Positions 53,456-62,470 of a DNA stretch of 64,000 bases are shown piece after piece (position 1 is the first letter of the stretch; each line of letters starts with the position of its first letter). The stretch spans positions 334,619-398,618 of the forward strand of contig NZ_JADPKT010000094.1 in assembly GCF_023074075.1 (NCBI RefSeq), in the 5' to 3' direction. The notes under the pieces were generated by a model. That model saw nothing but the letters and a program-made list of their open reading frames with translations. It made no database searches and was not told the origin of the DNA. Position numbers and translations under genes: made by a program. This stretch comes from Bradyrhizobium sp. 138 (lineage in GTDB: Bacteria; Pseudomonadota; Alphaproteobacteria; Rhizobiales; Xanthobacteraceae).

Positions 53456-55021
53456 ATGAAATCGCCGAAACGAATATTTGCCGTCATGGTCGCAGCCGGT
53501 TTGCTGGGTGCAATATCGCCTGCCGTTGCGGAGACGGTGCTCAAGATCCGCCCGTTCGGAGATCTCAAGCAGATCGATCCCGTGATCACGTCCGACTATA
53601 TGGTTCGTAACCACGGCTATATGGTGTACGACACGCTGTTCTCGCTGGATGAGAAGCTCGTCGCGCAGCCGCAGATGCTGGAGTCCTTTGCGGTCAGCAG
53701 CGATCAACTCACTTATTCGTTCACGCTGCGCGGCGGCCTGACTTTCAGCAATGGCCAGCCGGTCACCGCGGAAGATGCGGTCGTTTCACTGAAGCGCTGG
53801 TGGCAGCGTGACGGTCTCGGGCAACAGCTTGCTTCCGTCAGCGACAGCTTGACGGCGAAGGACGAAAAGTCCTTCGAGCTGAAGCTCAAGCGTCCGTGGG
53901 GGCTGGTGATCGAAGCGCTCTCCAAGCCGAGCTCCAATGTGCCCTTCATCATGCCGAAGGCGATCGCGGCGACGCCGGCCGATACCGCCATCACAGATTC
54001 GACCGGCTCCGGTCCCTTTACGATGAAAAAGGACGAGTGGGTTCCGGGCTCCAAGGTCGTCTATATCAAGAACCCGTCCTACAAACCGCGCTCGGAACCG
54101 GCAAGCGGGCTTGCCGGCGGCAAGCTCGCCAAGGTCGACCGGGTCGAATGGCATTACATTCCGGATGCGCAGACCGCGCTCAATGCGCTCCAGGCCGGCG
54201 AGATCGACATTTTCGAGGAGGTGCCGCCGGACTTCCTGCCGACACTTGCCGGCAACGCCGACATCAAGACCATGCCGCAGGACACGCTCGGCATGCAGAT
54301 GGTGTTTCGCATGAACGTTGCGGTGCCGCCGTTCAACAATCCAAAGGTCCGGCAGGCGATCAGCTACATGATCGACCAGGACAAGTTCGCGCGCGCCTAT
54401 GTCAGCGACCCCAAGCTCTACAAGAACTGCTCGAGCTTCTACATGTGCTCGTCGCCCTATTTCACGGCCGCTGGCTGGACCAAGCCCGATATCGAGAAAG
54501 CCAAGAAGCTGATTGCCGAGAGTGGTTATGACGGTACGCCGGTGGTGGTGCTGCATGCGACCGAAAGCGGGCCGACAAATACGTTCAGCCTCGTCGCCGA
54601 GCAGCTGATGCGGCAGATCGGCCTCAAGGTCGAGCCACAGGCGATGGACTGGGGCACGTTGGTCGGGCGCCGTGCGTCCAAGGAAACCGTCGACAAGGGC
54701 GGCTGGTCGCTGTTCATGTCGGGGCCGACGGGCGCCGACATGTTCGAGCCGGTCGGCCATCTTGGTCTGCGCTCAAACTGCGACAAGGCCTGGTTCGGCT
54801 GGCCTTGCGACGAGCAGATCGAAAAGCTGCGCAACGAATTCGCGTTTGCGACAGATAGCGAGCAGAAGAAGAAGATCGCGGCCGACCTCCAGCTCCGCGC
54901 TGTCGACTATGTGCCGTATTGGCCGGCTGCACAGCTTTATCTGGTGCGGGCTGTGCGCAGCAATGTCGACGGCATCGTGAAGGGCGCGGTCCCGGTCTAC
55001 TGGAACATCACCAAGAAGTAG
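53456..55021 (+). CDS. ABC transporter substrate-binding protein (SBP family 5)
   Basis: 521 residues from ATG 53456 with GGGAGGAG. Sec signal peptide about 1-26 (IFAVMVAAGLLGAISPAVAE). Family 5 features: LDEKLVAQPQMLESFAVSS, YSFTLRGGLTFSNGQPVTAE, DAVVSLKRWW, LNALQAGEIDIFEEVPPDFL and VRQAISYMIDQDKFARAY. It delivers the ligand to the two permeases. Unusually it is last in the operon rather than first. A strong hairpin at 55029-55062 ends the unit. Ligand unknown, but the amidase context suggests an amide or peptide. Confidence 0.92.
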   Translation: MKSPKRIFAVMVAAGLLGAISPAVAETVLKIRPFGDLKQIDPVITSDYMVRNHGYMVYDTLFSLDEKLVAQPQMLESFAVSSDQLTYSFTLRGGLTFSNGQPVTAEDAVVSLKRWWQRDGLGQQLASVSDSLTAKDEKSFELKLKRPWGLVIEALSKPSSNVPFIMPKAIAATPADTAITDSTGSGPFTMKKDEWVPGSKVVYIKNPSYKPRSEPASGLAGGKLAKVDRVEWHYIPDAQTALNALQAGEIDIFEEVPPDFLPTLAGNADIKTMPQDTLGMQMVFRMNVAVPPFNNPKVRQAISYMIDQDKFARAYVSDPKLYKNCSSFYMCSSPYFTAAGWTKPDIEKAKKLIAESGYDGTPVVVLHATESGPTNTFSLVAEQLMRQIGLKVEPQAMDWGTLVGRRASKETVDKGGWSLFMSGPTGADMFEPVGHLGLRSNCDKAWFGWPCDEQIEKLRNEFAFATDSEQKKKIAADLQLRAVDYVPYWPAAQLYLVRAVRSNVDGIVKGAVPVYWNITKK

Positions 55022-55028
55022 TTCAATC

Positions 55029-55062
55029 CGGCCGGGCGTCGCAATTTGCGATCGCCCGGCCG
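55029..55062 (+). terminator. Hairpin after the ABC-transporter operon
   Basis: A long stem of GGCCGGGCG with TCGCAA pairing to TTGCGA and CGCCCGGCC, one bulged T, located eight bases after the stop of the binding-protein gene. No clear T run follows, so it may act as a hairpin barrier for mRNA ends rather than a classical terminator. Confidence 0.6.
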
Positions 55063-55368
55063 CCTACTGGCGATGATGTTCTTCCTGTTCCTGCCAATCA
55101 CCGATCGCAGGACTGCGCGGATGACGCTCTTCATGCCGTGTGCGCTGTCGACAGTGTTCTCGGCTTTCATCACCCGAAGCCATGTTGCGCCGGCGCAACT
55201 CGCCGGCATCTTCGCGGCGCGGTGAGCGGAAGGTGCGACGGTTCCAACCGCTCCGGAGGAACCAATTGCCACCAGCAACATTCTGATGGAGGGTTCGACG
55301 CGAGCCCGGGTTGTGCGCGCCTCCAGCATTTCGGCGTTCGCGACGTCGCCTCTGGCGATGGGGGAATT
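55063..55368. other. Intergenic stretch, nothing recognised
   Basis: About 306 bases between the hairpin and the small gene at 55369. Open frames here do not resemble proteins I know. It must include the promoter of the downstream small gene, but I see no definite elements. Confidence 0.4.
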
Positions 55369-55533
55369 GTGAGCACGGTCATAGAGAACTTGCTGTTGCG
55401 GAAGCAGAAGCTCGTGGAACAGCTCGACACGGCGCCGTCGGTGGAGGATCGCGACAAGATCGAGTACCAGCTCGAGCAGATCAACACCGCGCTGGATTTC
55501 CTGGACAGGCCGGGGCCGCAGGAAGAGCGGTAG
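55369..55533 (+). CDS. Small coiled-coil protein of unknown function
   Basis: 54 residues from GTG 55369, with GGGGG just upstream. Sequence begins STVIENLLLRKQKLVEQLDT and continues DRDKIEYQLEQINTALDFLD; the regular spacing of hydrophobics gives one helical hairpin or dimeric coiled coil. No domain known to me. The end lies four bases from the end of the convergent GntR gene. Confidence 0.55.
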   Translation: MSTVIENLLLRKQKLVEQLDTAPSVEDRDKIEYQLEQINTALDFLDRPGPQEER

Positions 55534-55537
55534 GCGC

Positions 55538-56203
55538 TCAATCCACTTTCAGCGCTTTCGCGTACACGGTTCCCGAATTGGTGATGTGCGTCGTCATCAG
55601 GTCTTCGAAGGCGGCGAACGCGCCGCGTGCGAACAAATCGAGCAGCTTGCGATGCTCGTCGAAGGACGTGCGGGTACGCACGTCGATCGGCGAGGTCAGG
55701 TTGGTGCGGAGCGCGGCGACGCGGCCGGAGACCAACTGATAGGATTCGGCGAGGTAGCGGTTGCCGCAATGGGTGAACAGTGCCTCGTGAAAGGCAGCAT
55801 CGGCGCGGCCATAGGCGATGTTGTTCTTGGCCGTGACCGCCGGCTCCATCGCCGCGATCGCTGCACTCATCGCCGCGATCGCGCCGTCGCGATCGTGGCG
55901 GAAGGCGAGTTCGGCCGCTCTGGGTTCGAGCGCGATGCGGAAGGTGCAGAGCGCGTTGATGTCGTCCGCGCTCGGCGTGAACACGAAACTGCCGACCTGC
56001 GGGCGGATCACCACGAGGCCTTGTGCCTGCAACTGGCCCATGGCCTCGCGCACCGGCGTGCGGCTGACACCGAAGGAATTGGCCACCATCTCCTCGGAGA
56101 TGGCGGCCCCGAGCGCGAACTCGCCGTCGATGATCGCCTGGCGCAACCGCTGCATCACCCGCCGCGACAGCGATTTCGGCGTATCGAGCTTGAGCGATCG
56201 CAT
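55538..56203 (-). CDS. GntR family regulator, FadR/FCD subclass
   Basis: 221 residues from ATG 56203. N-terminal winged helix: RRVMQRLRQAIIDGEFALGA, then SEEMVANSFGVSRTPVREAM, the GntR signature. C-terminal FCD domain with metal-site histidines (FHEALFTHCGN, then FDEHRKLLD). FCD proteins bind small organic acids. It starts eight bases after the stop of the FAD dehydrogenase, thus second in that operon. Inverted repeat CTTGTA-N7-TACAAG at 57691 is the likely operator. Confidence 0.9.
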   Translation of the reverse strand: MRSLKLDTPKSLSRRVMQRLRQAIIDGEFALGAAISEEMVANSFGVSRTPVREAMGQLQAQGLVVIRPQVGSFVFTPSADDINALCTFRIALEPRAAELAFRHDRDGAIAAMSAAIAAMEPAVTAKNNIAYGRADAAFHEALFTHCGNRYLAESYQLVSGRVAALRTNLTSPIDVRTRTSFDEHRKLLDLFARGAFAAFEDLMTTHITNSGTVYAKALKVD

Positions 56204-56211
56204 CCGTTCTC

Positions 56212-57624
56212 TCAGACCACTTTGCCGGGATTGAGCAGATGATCGGGATCGAGCGCCGCCTTCAGCGTCCGCATCAGCGCGATCTCGGCCTCGCTCCTGG
56301 CATGGCCCAGCCACTTCTTCTTCAAGGTGCCGATGCCGTGCTCGGCCGAGACGCTGCCGCCGAGCTCGCGCACGAGACCGTAGATGATCGCGTCCATCTC
56401 TTCCTTCGGCTGCTGCTCGACGGCAAGGCCGGTGACCCAGGACACCAGATGCAGATTGCCGTCGCCGATATGGCCGTAATAGACGCTCTCGCAGCCCTTG
56501 ATGCCGGAGGCGAGCGCGGCCTTGCAGCGCGTGACGAACTCGTCCATGCGCTTAACCGCAAGGCCGATATCATAAGAGATGTGCGGGCCCAGCACCTGGC
56601 CGAACTCGGCGCAGATGTCGCGCACGCGCCAGAAGCTTTGCGTCTGCGCCAGCGATTGCGCGACGGCAGCATCCGCCAGCAGCCCGCGCTCCATCAGCTC
56701 CTCGAGCCAGGCCTGGAAGCGCGGCGCGTCGACGCTCTCGTCGGTGCCCTGTGCTTCGACCAGCACATAGAGGCCGTGACCTGCGGCGACCGGCGGCTTC
56801 ACGCCGGCACGTATCGTGATCACGTCCCAATAGTCCGGCCACATCACCTCGAACGCCGACAGCAGCGGGCCGAGCCCCGAGCGCGCCGCATCGAGCAGGG
56901 CGATCACCGCGGCATAGTCCTTGAGCGCGCACAGCGCAGCCATGGTCGAGCGCGGCTTAGGGAACAGCTTCAGCACCACGCGGGTGATGATGCCGAGCGT
57001 GCCTTCGGAGCCGATGAAGAGGTGCTTCAGATCGTAGCCGGCATTGTTCTTCATCAGCTTGTTGAGGCTGGTCATGACGGTGCCGTCCGGCAGCACCACT
57101 TCCAGGCCGAGCACCAGCTCGCGCGTCATGCCGTAGCGGATCACGCGGTTGCCGCCGGCATTGGTCGAGAGATTGCCGCCGATCGCACAGGAGCCGCGCG
57201 AGCCGAGGTCGAGCGGAAAGAAGAAGCCGGCCTCGTCGGCGGCCTTCTGGATCGTCTCCAGCGGCGTGCCCGCTTTCACCGTCATCGTCGCCGAGGCCGG
57301 GTCGATCTCTTCGATGCCCGTCATGCGCTCCAGCGAGATCGCGACCCAGCCTGCTTCGGGCGATGCGCCGCGGCACAGCCCGGTCAATCCGCCCTGCGGC
57401 ACAAACGGAAGCCGCGCCTGCCGGCAGGCCAGAATCGCATCGGCGACGCCTTGCGCATCGACGGGGCGGATCACCGCGAGCGGCGTCTGCGGCAGGCTCG
57501 CGCTCCAGTCGTTGCAATTGCGTGCCGGCACGTCGGTGCCGATCAACACGGCGGCTGCGCCGAGCTTGTCGCGCAGGGCGCCGAGCAATTGGTCGGGTCG
57601 CCCAACGGGGGTCACCATGTTCAT
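56212..57624 (-). CDS. FAD-linked D-2-hydroxy-acid dehydrogenase (GlcD/D-lactate/D-2-HG dehydrogenase type)
   Basis: 470 residues from ATG 57624 with GAGGAGG. FAD-binding type 4 domain: FVPQGGLTGLCRGASPEAGW, IGGNLSTNAGGNRVIRYGMT, KHLFIGSEGTLGIITRVVLK. The C-terminal cap has the metal-binding GHIGDGNLHLVSWV, SAEHGIGTLKKKWLG and ends LDPDHLLNPGKVV. It oxidises a D-2-hydroxy acid to the 2-oxo acid. The pairing with GntR and the divergent DapA-like lyase suggests a pathway through a 2-oxo acid that is then cleaved or formed by the lyase. Exact substrate is inference. Confidence 0.88.
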   Translation of the reverse strand: MNMVTPVGRPDQLLGALRDKLGAAAVLIGTDVPARNCNDWSASLPQTPLAVIRPVDAQGVADAILACRQARLPFVPQGGLTGLCRGASPEAGWVAISLERMTGIEEIDPASATMTVKAGTPLETIQKAADEAGFFFPLDLGSRGSCAIGGNLSTNAGGNRVIRYGMTRELVLGLEVVLPDGTVMTSLNKLMKNNAGYDLKHLFIGSEGTLGIITRVVLKLFPKPRSTMAALCALKDYAAVIALLDAARSGLGPLLSAFEVMWPDYWDVITIRAGVKPPVAAGHGLYVLVEAQGTDESVDAPRFQAWLEELMERGLLADAAVAQSLAQTQSFWRVRDICAEFGQVLGPHISYDIGLAVKRMDEFVTRCKAALASGIKGCESVYYGHIGDGNLHLVSWVTGLAVEQQPKEEMDAIIYGLVRELGGSVSAEHGIGTLKKKWLGHARSEAEIALMRTLKAALDPDHLLNPGKVV

Positions 57625-57690
57625 GCGAGACCTCCTCTGAAGATGGGCTGCGCTCATGCGCACCGGTGCGCGGAAAGGGTTTGCGTGTGT

Positions 57691-57709
57691 CTTGTATGTA
57701 AGGTACAAG
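57691..57709. promoter_or_regulatory. Probable GntR (FCD) operator between divergent operons
   Basis: Perfect inverted repeat CTTGTA-N7-TACAAG, in AT-rich DNA between the FAD dehydrogenase start (57624) and the DapA-family start (57803). Its length and its T.GTA/TAC.A edges fit FadR-type sites (TNGTNNNACNA). It is well placed to control both transcripts. Confidence 0.66.
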
Positions 57710-57802
57710 GTGAAAAGTAAAGCAAAAACAAGGTCCGATACGGTTTCGTAAGATCGTTGAAGATCAGAGGCTTAGTTCGGGATCGAAGCAAAGGGCAGTG
57801 TC

Positions 57803-58687
57803 ATGACCGAGGCAATTCGCGGGTTCTGGGTGGCGTCGGCGACGCCGCTGGCGGCCGACGGCAGCGTGGATTCGGCAAAGCTCGCGGCTCACGCCAAGCA
57901 GCTGTTTGGCAAGGGCGTCGACGGCGTTGTGCTGTTCGGCACCACCGGTGAGGGCACATCCTTCAACGTCGCGGAGCGTCTCGCGAGCATCGAAGCCGTG
58001 CTGAAGGCCGGTGTTGCGCCGGAGCGTATCGGCATCGGCGGCGGCTTTCCCGCCATCACCGACAGCATCGCACTCTCGCGCGCCGTGCTTGGCCTCGGCC
58101 TGCGTCACGTGCTGGTGCTGCCGCCTTACTTCGACCGTAGCGTCACGCCTGATGGTATCGAGGATGCCTTTGCCGCGATCATCGACGGCGTTGCCGACGA
58201 CCGGCTGCGCGCCTATCTCTATCACATCCCGCAAACGTCGGGCGTCGCGATCCCCACCAGCGTCGCTGCGAACTTGCGCAAGCGTTACGGCAAGGTGGTC
58301 GCGGGTCTGAAAGATTCCAGCGGCGACTTCAAGCAGTTCCAGGCCTTCCGTGCCGCAGCTCCCGAGCTCGCCATCACGGTGGGCAACGAAGCCGATATCG
58401 CCCGCGCGATCGCCGCCGGCGGCGCGGGCACCATCTGCGGCATGGCCAACGTCGTTCCCGAGCTGGTTCAGGGCATGGTCGACGGCAAGGATGTCGAGGC
58501 GCGCATGCAGGCTGCAATCGACGTCGTGCTGAAGACGCCGTCGTTCCTCGCGACGCTGAAGGCGATCCTCGCAGCGCAGACCGGCGACCCCGCCTGGCTG
58601 CGCGTGCGCCCGCCGCTCCGCGCGTTGTCGGACGGCGCCGCGTTCAAGCGGAAGCTCGACGATTTGACGGCGCCTGCCGTCGCGTAA
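57803..58687 (+). CDS. DapA/NAL-family lyase or dehydratase
   Basis: 294 residues, TIM barrel of the dihydrodipicolinate synthase superfamily. The N-terminal GVDGVVLFGTTGEGTSFNVA holds the substrate-carboxylate loop, YLYHIPQTSGVAI the catalytic tyrosine region and VVAGLKDSSGDFKQF the Schiff-base lysine (near residue 170). True DapA proteins have a different GTTGE context and neighbours; here the operon partner on the other strand is a D-hydroxy-acid dehydrogenase, so a pyruvate-dependent aldolase or 2-oxo-acid dehydratase is more likely. Gene name withheld. Confidence 0.85.
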   Translation: MTEAIRGFWVASATPLAADGSVDSAKLAAHAKQLFGKGVDGVVLFGTTGEGTSFNVAERLASIEAVLKAGVAPERIGIGGGFPAITDSIALSRAVLGLGLRHVLVLPPYFDRSVTPDGIEDAFAAIIDGVADDRLRAYLYHIPQTSGVAIPTSVAANLRKRYGKVVAGLKDSSGDFKQFQAFRAAAPELAITVGNEADIARAIAAGGAGTICGMANVVPELVQGMVDGKDVEARMQAAIDVVLKTPSFLATLKAILAAQTGDPAWLRVRPPLRALSDGAAFKRKLDDLTAPAVA

Positions 58688-58887
58688 CATCGCGACACGG
58701 CGCGGCAAATTCGCGTGCTGCGTGCCGCGCTTGCCGTCGCCGCAATTGCAGATTGCGGTCGGTGCCGATCTGTTCTCAAACGGTCTGCTATTAGAGCGAT
58801 TCAAGTCCGCCTGCGGTTCTCTTCGCGCGCCGTGGCTGTTAGACGCGCCAGCTTCAATGCTGTGTCTGACCTGGAAGTGAATCGAAC

Positions 58888-61212
58888 GTGCCTGTTCATC
58901 TGGACGGCCTATGCGTCAACGGTCGTCGAACTCACGCCGGCAAGAGCCGTGCGAGTCTTCTCATCGGAGCGGCCGTGCTGCTCGCTGAATGCAGCTCCAA
59001 CACGACGACGGTGCGGGCGCAATCGGCGTTGCCGCCGGTGACGGTGGATGCGCCGGTGCAGCGGCCGAAACCGGCGCGCGCGTCGGAGCAGTCGTCACGC
59101 CGCACCCAGACCGCCGCGCGCCAGCGCAACCGTAATTCCGCCTCCGCAGCGCCGACGCTCTCGGAGCGCGCGGCCGCGGAAGCCGCCGCGCAGCAGGCCG
59201 CCAAGCTCGGCTATCGCGCGATGCCGAGCGCGACGACGCTACGCAGCGGCGCGTCCCCGCTCGACACATCGCAGGCCGTCAACGTCGTGCCCGAGCAGGT
59301 GTTGAAGGACCAACTGCCCCGCAACATCGACGATGCGCTCATCAACGTCTCCGGCATCACCCAGACCAACACGCTGGCCGGCAGCCAGGACGCCGTGATC
59401 CGCCGCGGCTTCGGCGACAATCGCGACGGCTCGATCATGCGCAACGGCATGCCGCTGGTGCAGGGCCGCAGCCTCAATCCCGCGGTCGAAAGCGTCGAGG
59501 TGCTGAAGGGGCCGGCCTCGCTGCTCTACGGCATCATGGATCCCGGCGGCATCGTCAACACCATCAGCAAGCGGCCGGAACTCTATCAGCACGGCTCGAT
59601 CACGCTGCTCGGCTCGGCCTTCAACGCCTCCAAGACCGGCGCCGACGGCCTGCTCGACATCACCGGCCCGATCGGCGAGCAGGGCCTTGCCTATCGCTTC
59701 ATCGGTTACGGCGTCAGCGAGGACTATTGGCGCAACTTCGGCCGTCACCGCGAGATACTGGTGGCGCCGTCGCTGGCCTGGTACGGCCAGGACACCACGG
59801 TGCAGCTCAATTACGAGCACCGCGAATTCATCTACCCGTTCGATCGCGGCACGGCGTTCAATCCGGCGACCAAGGCGCCACTGGCCGTGCCGTCCACGCG
59901 CCGGTTGGATGAGCCGTTCAACAACACCTGGGGCACGTCGGACTTGATCCAGGGCTCGGTCGAGCACCGCTTCGACCAGGACTGGAAGCTCTACGCAGGC
60001 TACAGCTACAACACCGAAACCTTCAGCGCCAACCAGCTCCGCATCACCAACATCAACTTCACGACCGGCAACGAGACGCGCAGCAACGATGGCACGGGAA
60101 GCTCGCTCAGCAACGTCAGCTACGGAACGTCTTATATCTCTGGGAGCTTCTGGCTCGGCGACATGCGCAATGAGGTGGTGTTCGGCGGCGACGGCCAGTA
60201 TCGTACCATCTACCGCGATAACCTGATCCGGCAGACCACGCCCGCCTTCAACGTCTACAATCCCGTCTACGGTCTGATCGGCCCCGGCTCAACTGTGTCC
60301 AACAGCGACAGCGCCCAGACCGACAAGCTCGGCCAATGGTCGCTGTTTGCCCAGGACACGCTACATCTCACCGAGCGGTTCGCGCTGGTCGGCGGCGTGC
60401 GCTATATGGACTACGATCAGATCGCCGGACGCGGAAAGCCGTTCAAGACCAATACCAACGTGTCGCAAGACAAGGTGCTGCCGCTTGGCGGCGCCATCTT
60501 CAAGCTGACCGACCAGATCTCGCTCTATGCGAGCTACACGCAATCGCTGAAGCCGAATTCGACGATTGCGCCGATCGGCGTGGTGATCGACTCCAACGTC
60601 GCCCCGGAAGAGGGCGTGTCATACGAGGCCGGCGTCAAGTTCGATCTGAACAAGCGTATCTCCGGCACGCTTGCGCTCTACGATCTCGACAAGAAGAACG
60701 TGCAGACGACGAAGACCAACAGTGCGGGCGTGGTCGAGCTCCACACCGTCGGCCGTGCCCACTCGCGCGGCATCGAGCTGGACGTCACCGGCAGGCTCAC
60801 CGACGGCTGGGCCTTGATCGGCAGCTATGGCTATACCGATGCCCGCGTGACGGCGTCCGATGATCTGACGTTGCTCGGCAAGAAGCTGCAAAACGTCGCC
60901 TTGAACACTGCATCGCTCTATCTAGTCTACGACTTCGGCACAGTATTGCCCGGCCAGCTTCGCCTCGGCGGCGGCGCGCGCTATGTCGGGGATCGTCCCG
61001 GCGATTCCATCAACTCCTTCTTCCTGCCGTCCTATGTGGTCGCTGACATCTTTGCGACCTATGAGACGAAGCACCAGAACACGCCGGTGATCTACCAGTT
61101 CAACGTCAAGAACCTGTTCGACACCGTCTACTACTCCTCCGCCGTCAACAATCTGAACGTCGCCATCGGCGACGCGCGGCGTGTCTCGCTGTCGGCGACG
61201 GTGAAGTTCTAG
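58888..61212 (+). CDS. TonB-dependent siderophore receptor
   Basis: 774 residues, outer-membrane barrel. Signal region about 20-44 (SRASLLIGAAVLLAE); a Pro/Thr-rich TonB-box-like PPVTVDAP near 49. Plug domain: VPEQVLKDQLPRNIDDALIN, AVIRRGFGDNRDGSIMRNGM, LKGPASLLYGIMDPGGIVN. Barrel with alternating strands and C-terminal SATVKF ending in Phe. Start at GTG 58888. It would import ferric siderophores with TonB energy. It runs two bases into the PepSY gene, so the two are cotranscribed. No Fur or Irr box could be identified in 58688-58887. Confidence 0.9.
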   Translation: MPVHLDGLCVNGRRTHAGKSRASLLIGAAVLLAECSSNTTTVRAQSALPPVTVDAPVQRPKPARASEQSSRRTQTAARQRNRNSASAAPTLSERAAAEAAAQQAAKLGYRAMPSATTLRSGASPLDTSQAVNVVPEQVLKDQLPRNIDDALINVSGITQTNTLAGSQDAVIRRGFGDNRDGSIMRNGMPLVQGRSLNPAVESVEVLKGPASLLYGIMDPGGIVNTISKRPELYQHGSITLLGSAFNASKTGADGLLDITGPIGEQGLAYRFIGYGVSEDYWRNFGRHREILVAPSLAWYGQDTTVQLNYEHREFIYPFDRGTAFNPATKAPLAVPSTRRLDEPFNNTWGTSDLIQGSVEHRFDQDWKLYAGYSYNTETFSANQLRITNINFTTGNETRSNDGTGSSLSNVSYGTSYISGSFWLGDMRNEVVFGGDGQYRTIYRDNLIRQTTPAFNVYNPVYGLIGPGSTVSNSDSAQTDKLGQWSLFAQDTLHLTERFALVGGVRYMDYDQIAGRGKPFKTNTNVSQDKVLPLGGAIFKLTDQISLYASYTQSLKPNSTIAPIGVVIDSNVAPEEGVSYEAGVKFDLNKRISGTLALYDLDKKNVQTTKTNSAGVVELHTVGRAHSRGIELDVTGRLTDGWALIGSYGYTDARVTASDDLTLLGKKLQNVALNTASLYLVYDFGTVLPGQLRLGGGARYVGDRPGDSINSFFLPSYVVADIFATYETKHQNTPVIYQFNVKNLFDTVYYSSAVNNLNVAIGDARRVSLSATVKF

Positions 61213-61214
61213 CC

Positions 61215-62399
61215 ATGGCAGCGCGGTGGGGACACACGATCAAGGCGGTCCTGTTCCAGGTCCATTCCATCGCGGGCCTTGTCCTCGCGCTGCTGGTGTC
61301 CCTGATCGCGCTATCAGGCGCGATCATGAGTTTCGAGGACGAGATCGTCGATCATCTCAACGCCGGCATCATGCAGGTCGCGCCGCGTCAGGCGCCCGTA
61401 CTGATGCCGGACGCGCTGGTCGCGCGACTGAAGGCGGCGCAGGATCTCGGCAACGTCTCGGCCGTCACGCTGTCGAGCGATCCGTCGTCGGCGGCCCATG
61501 TCCGCTTCGGCCGTGACGAGCAGGGCGGACGCCCGGCCTCGCTCTATGTCGATCCCTATGACGCACACGTGCTGGGCTCGCCCCGCGGCGAGGCCTTCTT
61601 CGCGACCGTGCGCAAGCTGCATCGCTGGCTGCTGATTCCCAGCGACGGCAAGGGTTGGGGACGTCCGATCACCGGCACGATCGCCCTCGGTCTGATCGTC
61701 ATGCTCATCTCGGGTCTCGTGCTGCGCTGGCCGCGTCGCGCCGGCAGCGTGAAGATGTGGCTGAAGCCGAATCTCGGGCTCAGCGGCCGCGGACTGCACC
61801 GGACGCTGCACACCGTGATCGGCACCTGGGTTCTCCCGATCTATCTGACGATGACGCTCACCGGGCTGTATTTCTCCTTCGAGTGGTACAAGGACGGCGT
61901 GACCTGGCTGTTGGCGCGTCCTCACCTCACCGCAGCGAAGATGCCCGCAAAGTCGCCGCGTGCGGCCGGCCGCGCCGAGCCGGCGTCGCCAATCGGATTC
62001 GATCAGGCATGGACGACCTTCCAGCGCGAGGAGGGCGACCGGTTCTCAAGGGCCTTGCTGACGTTGCCGGCGGGGCCGGGTACGGCGATACGCATCCGGT
62101 CGTGGGGGAAGGCGTCGTTGCTCGAGACCACGCGCGACGAATTCCGCATCGATGCCGTCACCGGGCAATTGGTGTCCGCCGAGCGCTATGCCGACAAGAC
62201 CTTTGGCGAAACGATCATCGCCGCCATCTACGACACCCATCGCGGCGCGATCCTGGGCTGGCCGGGCAAGCTCGCCTTCATGATGGCCGCGATGCTGATG
62301 CCGTTGTTCGCGGTCACGGGAATCCTGCTCTATCTGTCGCGCCGCAAGCTGCGCCGTCCGGCACAGCCACCGCTGGGACGGCTCGTTCCCGGCGAGTGA
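61215..62399 (+). CDS. PepSY-associated TM domain protein
   Basis: 394 residues with four TM helices (VLALLVSLIALSGAIMSFED near 18; IALGLIVMLISGLVLRW near 153; WVLPIYLTMTLTGLYFSFEW near 198; a last one near 355 in MPLFAVTGILLYLS). PepSY-type periplasmic segments lie between. This family sits beside TonB siderophore receptors and probably reduces or helps process ferric siderophores in the periplasm. Starts two bases after the receptor stop. Confidence 0.88.
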   Translation: MAARWGHTIKAVLFQVHSIAGLVLALLVSLIALSGAIMSFEDEIVDHLNAGIMQVAPRQAPVLMPDALVARLKAAQDLGNVSAVTLSSDPSSAAHVRFGRDEQGGRPASLYVDPYDAHVLGSPRGEAFFATVRKLHRWLLIPSDGKGWGRPITGTIALGLIVMLISGLVLRWPRRAGSVKMWLKPNLGLSGRGLHRTLHTVIGTWVLPIYLTMTLTGLYFSFEWYKDGVTWLLARPHLTAAKMPAKSPRAAGRAEPASPIGFDQAWTTFQREEGDRFSRALLTLPAGPGTAIRIRSWGKASLLETTRDEFRIDAVTGQLVSAERYADKTFGETIIAAIYDTHRGAILGWPGKLAFMMAAMLMPLFAVTGILLYLSRRKLRRPAQPPLGRLVPGE

Positions 62400-62470
62400 G
62401 CCGGCAAGGCTAGCCAACTCGCTTCCAATCGGTCAAAAGCCCATGGCTTATCCCTGTCAGGGTCCATGCC

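Noticed and set aside
56239..57720. 493-codon plus-strand frame opposite the FAD dehydrogenase
   Set aside because: Shadow frame; the minus strand holds a full FAD type 4 dehydrogenase with all motifs.
57803..58687. Housekeeping dapA (lysine biosynthesis)
   Set aside because: Fold is right, but the neighbours are a catabolic dehydrogenase and a GntR regulator with an operator, so a catabolic family member is more likely.
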